Part shown: in pieces, positions 45,626 to 57,600 of the stretch
How positions within the stretch are numbered: the first letter of the stretch is position 1
Layout: every line of letters begins with the position of its first letter
Assembly (NCBI GenBank): GCA_022575985.1
Contig: JAKSXM010000014.1
Coordinates: 14,384,001-14,448,000 of the forward strand
Source: Anagrus nilaparvatae
Taxonomy: Eukaryota; Arthropoda; Insecta; Hymenoptera; Mymaridae
DNA: 64,000 nucleotides
Reading direction: 5' to 3'
The notes under the pieces: generated by a model
Told to the model about the DNA's origin: nothing
Seen by the model: the letters and a program-made list of their open reading frames with translations, nothing else
Database searches by the model: none
Translations under genes and position numbers: made by a program

Positions 45626-48600
45626 TTATACGTTATTTAAAATAAATTCTGCAGTACTGATACAATTTTTGAACAATCCTTCTGGGTCATGTGGCATTGG
45701 AAATTCTGAACAAGGAACCCAAATTCGTTTATTATTTTCAAGAATTTTTAAAGTCACAGGTTGTGAAAAGAAAATATTCTTTGGTATGCCAAAACATCCT
45801 GCCAAAAAAAAATTTATTTATTTATTTTTTATTTTATATAGTTTTTTTTTATACTTATTTAAAATAGCAGAATTTTGTTAAAATAACAGCCTATAATGCA
45901 TTATATGAAAAGATAAACCATTCAGAACTTTTATCAGTTGCCTCTTGGGCAAAAAAAACTTTTTTTACAACGCTATTCGAGTATATATGTATCGTTTATA
46001 GAAGGTGCGTAGTGTATATTAAATAAAAGTCTTTTATCCCAGGAGGGCTTCTACTCTTACGATATAAAGCATACTGGTACGTATAAAAATATTATCGTAT
46101 TAGTAGATACTGCGCATGATCAAGGTTAGATGAAGTCAGGGCTTACGAGATTTTATAAAATCCTAGTAATTTACGATACGTCTGCTGTCCTTTTGCTTAA
46201 CTGTAAACTTTGAGTATTAACAAACGGCTTAAAATTTGAACTTAAATTTTTCTGTAGGATGCATATGACGTATTTAGGTCCCAAAAACTCATTTTTTTCC
46301 ACGAAACAAAGGACCCCGCACAAAAGGATAGGAAATGGAGTTTCGGTCAAATTGGCTGAATTTTTGATATGTTGTAGGTTTTATCATTCTGAGCAAAAGT
46401 CTCAATGGGCACAAAGCTCGAAAGTCCCAACTTTGGCTGCTACGGAGCTTGAAAGCTCCAAAGCTCCAAAGCTCTATCATAACAAAGTTGCTTAAAAACC
46501 TTTTTTCTTTTATTTTTAAAACATATCTTTATGTTTTTGAGGTCGCTAATTTCGAATCCGATGTCAGATTAACGAAATTGTCAATTGGCAGCTGTCAATT
46601 AGCTGTCCAGACTATAAAATATCGTAAAAAACTTTAAAGTTTAGCTGAGATATACGTTATTGAGGTCACTGACTTTGAATTCGATGTCAGATTTATTATA
46701 TTGTCAATTGACAGCTGTCAATTAGCTGTCAAAAAAATATAAAATATTGTAAATAACTTAAAAGTTTAGGTGGGATATGCGTATTTAAGGTCACTAATTT
46801 CGAATCGGATGTCAGACTGACGATATTAGCGGTTGACAGCTGTCAATTAGCTGTCAAAACTCTAAAATATCGTTAAAAACTTTAAAACATTACTAGGACT
46901 CACGTTTTTAAGGTCGATGACTTCCAATTTGACGTCAGATTGATGATATTGTTAATTGACAGCTGTCAAGTGACAATCTCGTAAATCCAACACCGGATTC
47001 AAATTCAGCGATCTCAAAAATGTAAATCCTAGTAATATTTTAAAGTTTTTAACGATATTTTAGAGTTTTGACAGCTAATTGACAGCTGCCAACCGATAAT
47101 ATCGTCAGTCTGACATCCGATTCGAAATCAGCGATCTTAAATACGCATATTCCACATAAACTTTTAAGTTATTTACAATATTTTATATTTTTGACAGCTA
47201 ATTGACTTCTGTCAATTGACAATATAATAAATCTGACATCGAATTCAAAGTCAGTGACCTCAATAACGTATATTCCAGCTAAACTTTAAAGTTTTCTACG
47301 ATATTTTAGAGTCTTGACAGCTAATTGACAGCTGCCAATTGACAATTTCGTTAATCTGACATCGGATTCGAAATCAGCGACCTCAAAAACATAAAGATAT
47401 ACGTTAAAAATAAAAGAAAATAGGTTTTTAAGCCACTTTGTTATGATGGAGCTTTGGAGCTTTCAAGCTCCGTAGCAGCCAAAGTTGGGACTTTTGAGCT
47501 TTGTGCCTATTGAGACTTTTGTTCAGAATGATGAAACCTACAACATATCAAAAATTCAGCCAATTTGACCGAAACTCCATTTCCTATCCTTTTGTGCGGG
47601 GTCCTTTTCATGCAATTCTGTTAGTTTATCGTCACATATAAGTCTGTCCCCCAATTTTAGCTATTTTTAAGCTTCCCACCTTTTATGGGAGCGCACTCTA
47701 TATTTATGCACTTGAAAGCACTGTTGTATTTTTTTTTTCACTCTACTACTCATATATGAACCGTGGAAAACTTAAAATTTTAAATATCAAAGCTTTAACT
47801 ATGAAAATTAAACCTATTAAATTTTTAAAACGCTTTTACAAAAAAAAAAATGTCGCCACCGTCCATGTCGTTTTCTCCAAGTGTATGTCATATATTACTT
47901 AATATATCTTGTTCAGTTATGTGTTTTGATGGAAAAATAAGATACCCAGAGTTTGAGAAAATTTGATGGCTTCAATACAAAGTTATTTCAATAATACATT
48001 CAAAATGTCGCAACCGTCCATGACGCCACCGTCTGCATAGATAAAAAAATCCCATAAGAATAACACGTAGAATTTATTTTTAAATTTTTGTAGCAGTACC
48101 ACTGAAAATTTTAGGTTTTTGGACATTGATAAACATTAAAATACAAAAAAAATAAAAAAAAAAATATAATTAGTGTTGTGCCGTAAACAATAAAAAAATA
48201 TATAGTTATAGTGAAAACCACCCATATACTAAAGCTTTTTTGGAAGATTAAAAATTTGTGCGCTCAAAAAATATTTTAACGATGAATAATTAATTTGATT
48301 TATTTTAATTAAATATAATATATAATTAAGTCCAGATCAAACCAGTTTTTTTCAAATAATGCTTGTATTAAAATATGTATAGGAAGTGTTTTTGGACTCT
48401 TTTTAAGTATTTACCATCAGAAGAGATCCCCAAAGAAATAATGTAATCTGAAGAATCCTTGTCTTTGGCGTACCACAGTTTTAACATATTACAAATAGCT
48501 TTACATTTTTGAAAATCTTCAGCGCGGCCTACTTGATATAAACATCTTTCCTACATTGTTATAAAATCAGGAAAAAATAAAATTTATATTAGTAAGCTGT

Positions 48601-51600
48601 AAATGTCGGATCTTGAATAAAAATTTGTACCTTTCGCTGCACAAGAGTTTTGTAGGGATGTTTATCAAAGCTTAAATATTGAAACCATCTGAATTCGACA
48701 CCATTAGTGATTGGTAGACTAAATTTTTTTTTTAGGAAAACATTTTCTTGAAACAAGGATTTGTGAATATAATTTTTTTGAATCATACGGTCAATATCAA
48801 CAACTTGATTAATCCCTAATAATATATATAATATATGAGTAATTCTTAGTGAAACTTTACTAATGGAAAGGTAAAAGTCAGGGATTTGAAAAAAACTAAT
48901 TGGGTTGGGTTTGGTATACGTTCATATGATATCATACCAAATTTTAAGGTTTTAGGTTCAAAGGGTACAAAATGGCGGCTATTTTTCGGTCTTTATGGTT
49001 TTTAAAAAAAATCATTTTTAAAAATGACAATTTTCGATTTCATTTTTTCTACGCTCTGAATAAAGCTGAAAAATGGTTTTCTTGACTATGTCTTATGTAA
49101 AATTTCCCGCTGAATCCGAATCTGCTACTAGTTTTTCAAAAAAACGCCAAGGAAAACCGGAAAATTGGAAAAACTAATAAAACTCATTTTTTTTCAAACG
49201 CAGATTTTTCATACAGTCGTAACTTTTTTTTTTCCTAACCGGTCTTAAAATTTTTGTTTTTGTATGTTCTTTTTAATATAAAAAAAATTTTAGCGAGTAT
49301 TTGCCTTTTAAGTACTTAAAAATCCATTTCAATATTTCTCATTTTCACGAAATTTTTCATTTTCAATTTTCCGGATTTCCTTGTCACCTAATGAAAATTT
49401 TGACCAAATTTTCGGATTCCTCGAGAAATTTTACTAAAGACCCCCTTTTTTGAAAAGTTTTGGATGTTTCCATAACGCTATAGAAATAAAAGAAATATCA
49501 AAATACTGAATAACTACAAAATACGACAATGTTATAAAATAGGGTTTTTTCGTAATCTTTAATTCAAAGCTGCAACCTCGACTGTTAACCAAAATACTTC
49601 CAATTGGTCTCATTTTTTTCGTATAAATGTCACCTTTCAATTCTCGTACACCGCAATTTTTTTTAATTAATTCTCTCACGGCGATAGTCATTAAACCATA
49701 CGCCTATTCTTACCCCAAAATGACCAATTTTTAAATTGCTGCCAAAATTCTAATTTTTGATAGAAATGAGTTCTGTAGACCTTGAAAATTTTCTACAAGC
49801 ACTAAGTTTCTGAAAAATTTTTACTCGTCTTTTTTCATTAAATATTTTCTAAGATATCCTCTTTTTAAAGATAAAGATTAAAATTGACTTTTTTTCAAAA
49901 ACCCTAAAAATGGGACTCTGACTTTAAATTATCATATCTGCGAAACAAATAACTATAAAAAAACGAGTAAACATTTTTTGGAAACTTAGTGCTTGTAGAA
50001 AAATTTCAAGGCCTACAGAACCCATTTCTATCAAAAATTAGAATTTTGGCAGCAATTTAAAAATTGGTCATTTTGGGGTAAGAATAGGCGTTTGGTTTAT
50101 TGACTATCGCCGTGAGAGAATTAATTAAAAAAAATTGAGGTGTACGAGAATTGAAAGGTGACACTTATACGAAAAAAATGATACCAATTGGAAGTATTTT
50201 GGTTAACTGTCGAGGTTGCAGCTTTGAATTAAAGATTACGTAAAAACCCTATTTTATAACATTGTCGTATTTTGTAGTTATTCAGTATTTTGATATTTCT
50301 TTTATTTCTATAGCGTTATGGAAACATCCAAAACTTTTCAAAAAAGGGGGTCTTTAGTAAAATTTCTCGAGGAATCCGAAAACTTGGTCAAAATTTTCAT
50401 TAGGTGACAAGGAAATCCGGAAAATTGAAAATGAAAAATTTCGTGAAAATGGGAAATATTGAAATGGATTTTTAAGTATTTAAAAAGCAAATACTCGCTA
50501 AAATTTTTTTTTTATTAAAAAGTGCATACAAAAATAAAAATTTTAAGACCGGTTAGGAAAAAAAAAAGTTACGACTGTATGAAAAATCTGCGTTTGAAAA
50601 AAAATGAGTTTTCTTAGTTTTTCCAATTTTCCGGTTTTCCTTGGCATTTTTTTGAAAAACTGGTGGCAGATTTTTTACATAAGACATAGTCAAGAAAATC
50701 ATTTTTCAGCTTTATTCATGGCGTAGAAAAAATGAAATCGAAAATTGTCATTTTTAAAAATGATTTTTTTTAAAAACCATATAAGACCGAAAAATAGCCG
50801 CCATTTTGTACCCTTTGAACCTAAAACCTTAAAATTTGGTATGGTATCATATGATATATATATATGAGTAATTCTTAGTGAATAACGTATACCAAACCCA
50901 ACCCAATTAGTTTTTTTCCAATCCCCGACTTTTACCTGTCCATTAGTAAAGTTTCACTAAGAATTACTCATATATATATATATATGGGCATATCCATTAC
51001 TTTTCATACAAAAGTGTGCGCACCCATGACTCCGATCGGGCTCAAATTTTCAGGGGTGGTTTGAAGTAATAAAAAACTCAGCCAGCCAAAATTTCAGCCA
51101 TTTTGCAGGACGGGTTGCCGAGATACAAACTCTAAAAGGTCCAAAAATAGCTGTTTTTAGCCAATTTTCAAAAATTTACTGGGCTTCAAGGATTAGTCCA
51201 AAGAACATCCGGCTGGTCTCATTTTTTTCCTTGAACATTCAACTTTTACCTTATTTTCAAGAAGTTTCATGGAGTTGATTTTTACTGGCATTGATTAACG
51301 TAAGACTTATTTTATCGAAAAATGCTGATTTTTGAACTTGAATTGTGACTCAGCATCATTAGCTAAAGACTTCCGGTTGGTTTCATTCTTCTCTTCGTAG
51401 ATATAAGACTCTGAAAATGTGTAATAATTAGAACAATATTGGCCAATAAATGGTTAAGGGGTCAACCAAAAAATTTTTCTTCTTGAATATTCGAATAGCC
51501 AGGGAAAAATGAGCTGATTTTAAAAAAAAAAATTTTTATTTTTGACCGAAAAATAAGCAAGTTATCATCATTTTAAGATTTTTTAAAAAATTTTCCAAAA

Positions 51601-54600
51601 ATCCCATTAGTCCAAGAGAGGAATCCAAAAAACACCCCAAACCCCCCATTAATTATTAAATAGGACAATTTTTTTTTTAAATGCTCGTAATAACGTATAC
51701 TTTAAAAAACAATCGAGGTTACATGTCCAGCGATTAAGAATTTTCTGAAAATCAAGGTCAAAGGTCAACATTTTCAGTTTTTTTTAAATTTCTCTCAAAC
51801 CGTTGATGATACAAAAAATTTTTTGAAATAAAAAAAAAAGCTTATAAAATTCCCCATCCAAAAAGTCCTTACACGTCTTGATCAGAAAAATAGAACCTGA
51901 AAAAATTGAGCTCAAATATTTTGCCTGAAGCGCCTGGACTATACATGTATATACATATACGGAAAACTCAAAATCCAGCTCCGCACGGGGAAAAAGTTGA
52001 ATTTTAACAATAATATTGCTTTTTAATGAAAAAAAATGATGAAATGCAATAATTGTAACCTTCATACATGATAATCACGAGCTATTTTTTTTTTTTTTTT
52101 TAAATTGTCCATTTGGGCACCCGAAAACTGAAAATCGCTGAATTTTTTTTTTAAGTGAAAATAAATGCGTCATAAAATTAAAAGTTTAAAAAAATTTTTG
52201 TTTGGCATGTTTTTAAATAAGGTTAAGAACAAATAATCGAAAAAAAAAATATATATGTCTTATACGCCCATGGGGATTTTGAGACAAAAATTTGTCCAAA
52301 AATGAAAAAAGCGCTGTTTTAAAGATTATTGACTTTCTGCATTAAATAAACAATTTAAAAAAAACACCTAACAGATCGATTCTAAACCAAAATTTAACGT
52401 TCTTTTCAATGGTTCAATTAATTTTTTATTTGGTTTGCAAATTTCCATTGCACAGGCCAATTTAGAAAAGAATTTTAATTTTTCATTTTTGGACAAATTT
52501 TTGTCTCAAAATCCCCATGGGCGTATAAAACATATATATTTTTTTTTTCGATTATTTGTTCTTAACCTTATTTAAAAACATGCCAAACAAAAATTTTTTA
52601 AAAATTTTAATTTTATGACGCATTTATTTTCACTTAAAAAAAAAATTCAGCGATTTTCAGTTTTCGGGTGCCCAAATGGACAATTTAAAAAAAAAAAAAA
52701 AAATAGCTCGTGATTATCATGTATGAAGGTTACAATTATTGCATTTTATCATTTTTTTTCATTAAAAAGCAATATTATTGTTAAAATTCAACTTTATCCC
52801 CGCGCGGAGCTGGATTTTGAGTTTTCCGTATATGTATATATATGTATAGTCCAGGCGCTTCAGGCAAAATATTTGAGCTCAATTTTTTCAGGTTCTATTT
52901 TTCTGATCAAGACGTGTAAGGACTTTTTGGATGGGGAATTTCATAAGCTTTTTTTTTTATTTCAAACAATTTTTTGTATCATCAACGGTTTCAGAGAAAT
53001 TGTAAAAAAACTGAAAATGTTGACCTTTGACCTTGATTTTCCGAAAATCCTTAATCGCTGGATATGTAACCTCGACTGTTTTTTAAAGTATATGCTATTA
53101 CGAGCATTTAAAAAAAAATGTGTCCTATTTAATAATTAATGGGGGGTTTATACCTTGCTTTCTTGGACTACATTTTTAGGGTCATTATACAGTATTCTAA
53201 CTCGAAATAATGATAACTCGCTTATTTTTCGGTCTAAAATAAAAATTTTTTTTTTTAAATTGTCGTATTTTTTCCTGCCTATTCGAATATTTACAAAAAA
53301 GAAACTTCTTATATGCAAAAATTATTTTTTTTTGGCAAATTACTTTAGAACTTACTTTATTTTGTCAATGTATTCGGGTAGTTTTTGGTCCAAAAAAATA
53401 ATTTTTGCGTATAAGAAGTTTCTTATTTGTAAATATTCGAATAGGCAGGAAAAAATACAATTTAAAAAAAAAAATTTTTATTTTAGACCGAAAAATAAGC
53501 GAGTTATCATTATTTCGAGTTAGAAATACTGTATAATGACCCTAAAAATGGGATTTTTGGAAAATTTTTTAAAAAATCTTAAAATGATGATAACTTGCTT
53601 ATTTTTCGGTCAAAAATAAAAATTTTTTTTTTTAAATCAGCTCATTTTTCCCTGGCTATTCGAATATTGAAGAAGAAAAATTTTTTGGTTGACCCCTTAA
53701 CCATTTATTGGCCAATATTGGTCCAATTATTACACATTTTCAGAGTCTTATATCTACGAAGTGAAGCCAATACCATCGCCCAAATTTTTAGGGAATTTTT
53801 TTTAATATCAAAAGAAGCTTTCCTGAAATTTTCAGCCCTTAAAGTGCTCAGAGAAAAATTTTGCAGACGATTAAAGTTGTTAAAAAATCGATATTTTCGG
53901 AAACAGCAAACTTTCAATTGCTTATATCTCCGGTCACTGATAAGCTTTTTCAACGTTGAAGGTCTCATTTGAAAGGTCTTTGATAGACGCTTTTAATGAA
54001 ACCAACCGGAAGTCTGTAGCTAATGATGCTGAGTCACAATTCAAGTTCAAAAATCAGCATTTTTCGATAAAATAAGTCTTACGTTAATCAATGCCAGTAA
54101 AAATCAACTCCATGAAACTTCTTGAAAATTTTTTTGGTAAAAGTTGAATGTTCAAGGAAAAAAATGAGACCAGCCGGATGTTCTTTGGACTAATCCTTGA
54201 AGCCTAGTAAATTTTTGAAAATTGGCTAAAAACAGCTATTTTTGGACCTTTTAGAGCTTGTATCTCGGCAACCCGTCCTGCAAAATGGCTGAAATTTTGG
54301 CTGGCTGAGTTTTTTATTACTTCAAACCACCCCTGAAAATTTGAGCCCGATCAGAGTCATGGGTGCGCACACTTTTGTATGAAAAGTAATGGATATGCCC
54401 ATATATATATATCAAATAATTATATTATGCATTTAGACCTATGAGCCTCTTGGTATTAATACCTATAGGGTATTACAGGTGATGGCAGGAAGGGAAAAAA
54501 ACGTCTCGGTCTACGTTGACGAAATAGTGATTTTTTATACAAGGGAAATAATATTTGCCTTGGCTTTACGACCCAGTCATAAATTTTCATATGTTATAAC

Positions 54601-57600
54601 ATAAGTTTATATAACATGTGTTTTATTAGAATGAGTTCACATACAGCACAAAACCTTTCTAAAACGTTTCCAGAACGTTACTAAAATGCAAACAAAAACG
54701 TTTATAGAATGTTTTCAACAAGTTTTAGAAATGTTTTAAAAACGTTTTCATGTAAAATAATTTTGTTTACATTTAATTTTTTTTCTAAGTTTTTTTAATA
54801 TTTGAGTATTATGTTTTTATGAAAACATCATAAATGCATAAGTCGCTGTTTCTGAGGTTAGAAATACGTCATTTTGATTTAAAAAAAATGTATAACCGGT
54901 TTTGTGTAACTACACAACCAACGAGCATGGAACATGTTCATTTATAACATTGATAATAAAGTATCTATTGTGTTCATAATATAAATATTTATATGCAAAT
55001 ATTTATATTTAGATTTTTATTATAGAAATCATGCTGCTTAGACATCAAAATGAACCAAATTAATTAAATTTTCAAATTATTATAGTTTTTTAAATACTAT
55101 GAATTTATTTTTTATTAATTTTTACAATAAATTCTTAAAAAATCTGCACCAATCGTCCCTAGCTACTTCTGCACCAAAGGTCTTTAGCGACTTCTGCACC
55201 AATGCTCCCTAGGTACTTCTGCACCAAAAAGGTCTTTAGCGACTTCTGCACCAATGCTCACTAGGTACTTCTGCACCAAAGGTCTTTAGGGACTTCTGCA
55301 CCATAGGTCCCTAGGTACTTCTGCACCAATGCTCCCTAGGTACTTTTGCACCAAAGGTCTTTAGGGACTTCTGCACCAAAGGTTCCTAGGTACTTCTGCA
55401 CCATAGTCCCAAGGTACTTCTGCACCAAAGGTCCCTGGTACTTCTGCACCATAGGTCCCTAGGTACTTCTGCACCAAAAGTCCCTGAATCGAAAATATTC
55501 TAAGTCCATTTCACCCCCCCCCTAAAAACGTCACTTTTTCACCCCCCCCCCCCTAAAAGCGTCAATTTTTTACCCCCCCCCCCCCCTAAAAGCGTCACTT
55601 TTTCACCCCCCCCCTGCCGAGCCGGACTTTTTCAAATACCCCATCCAATGAACATGTTCCATGTTAAAAATCTGTCTTCAAAATCGTAATTAACGACCCC
55701 GAAAACCTTATTGGGATACCAAAAATAGGTTCAATTAGCAACTGTTTTCAATAATTTACCTATCTTGCTAATTTTTTGCCCATTTTTATGATGTAGCGTT
55801 CATTACTCAAAACTGGCCATCCGAAAATGGATGAAACCTTCAAAATCGGTTTACAAAAAAAACATAATGATTTATCATCTCATTTATCATACGGTTAGAC
55901 CATATAGTAAATCATTATTATTTATCATATGATTTACCTAATGATTTACCATAATAAGGTATATTATTGAAGAAAAATAATTTTTTTAATCTCCTGAAGA
56001 ACCTTTGGGATGAAAATGAACCCTCCCAGGAAAATCTGATATACTAGCGGTATAATTTTCATTTTTTAACCCCAACGTATTTTCCGATTTTCCAAGATTG
56101 CAGACCAGAAAAAATGAAAAAAAGAACTTTCTACGTTACCTGGGGGTTTTAAAGGTTGAAAAAACCGTTTTTATGAATGAAAATTTTCATTTTTTCACCC
56201 CTACACGTTTCCCGATTTTCAAAGATGGCGGGACAAAAAAACATGAACAAAAGAACTTTCTACGTTAACTGGAGGTTTTACAGGTTGATAAAACCGTTTT
56301 TATGAATGAAAATTTTCATTTTCTTACCCCAGCATATTGTCCAAGGTGGTGGACCAGAAAAAATGAAAAAAAGAACTTTTTAAATTACCTGGGGGGTTTC
56401 GAGGTTAAGAAAACCGTTTTTATAAATGAAATTTTAATTTTTTCACACCAAATATTTTCCAGTTTTCCAAGATGGTGGACCAAAAAACATGACCAAAAGA
56501 ACTTGCTACGTTAGCTGGGGATTTTGGTATCGAGAAAAACGTTTTTATGAATGAAAATTTTCATTTTCTTAAACAAGCATATTTTCCAATTTTCCAAGAT
56601 GGCGGGCCAGAAAAAATGAAAACAAAACTCTTTTTATTCTTCTTTTTTGGTCCGCCATCTTGGAAAATAGGAAAATATGTTCGGGTGAAGAAATCAAAAT
56701 TTTGATTCATAAAAACGTTTTTGTCAATCTCTAAATCCCTCAGGTAACGCAGCAAGTTCTTTTGTTAATGTTTTTTGGTTCACTATCTTGGAAAATCGGA
56801 AAATATTTTTGGGTGAAAAAATTAAAATAATGGTTTTCTCAACCTCGAAAACCCCCAGGTAATTTAAAAAGTTCCTTGTTTCATTTTTTCTGGTCTTCCA
56901 TCTTGAAAAATATGCTGGGGTTAGAAAATGAAAATTTTCATTCATAAAAACGATTTTTCTCAACCTCTAAAACCCCCAATGAACGTAGAAAGTTCTTTTT
57001 TTCATATTTGCTGGTCCGCCATCTTGGAAAATTGTTAAATATGTTGGGGTGAAGAAATTAAAATTTTGATTCATGAAAACGTTTTTGTCAACCTCTAAAT
57101 CCCTCAGGTAACGTAGAAAGTTCTTTTGATAATGTTTTTTGATCCACCATCTTGGAAAATTGGATAACATGTTGGGGTGAAGAAATGAAAAATTTTGATT
57201 CATAAAAATGTTTTTTTCATCCTCTAAAACTACTCCAGTCACACACGGTGGGGAGGGGGGGTGTTTTTTTACTGGCGAAAATGAGATTTGCTTTATTATA
57301 TGTTTTTTGGTTCGCTGAACACGAAAATCGGGGTCATTTCGTAAAGAAATGGGGGCTTCACCCCTAAAGGGGGTGATGAATATTCGGCGAAATCTGCTCT
57401 GGATGTGAGCGACTTGAAATTCTCAGGAAGTGGTGCTTTTTTGGTAACAAAAAACCTCCCGAAGTCGGTTTTTAATTTTTAGTACCAGTTTTGGCGATAT
57501 TGGCCAAAATGTGCTCCATTTAAATAGCATTGGAAAAGTGTTTTTTTGAAAATAGCGCTAAAAAATGGGGGGTTACACTTTTCTAACCTATACTAATCGA

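Noticed and set aside
45669..45881. Plus-strand 70-codon open frame containing FFGMPKHPAKK
   Set aside because: It is the antisense of MDH1B exon 7. The minus strand gives CFGIPKNIFFSQPV with a proper acceptor and phase.
51784..53139. Paired open frames of 93 and 138 codons
   Set aside because: Mirror copies in the two arms of the 3.4-kb foldback. Low-complexity hydrophobic sequence without domains.
55143..55485. Regularly spaced CTTCTGCACC repeats considered as a CRISPR array
   Set aside because: Units are contiguous with no unique spacers, and the context is a eukaryotic intron. It is a minisatellite.
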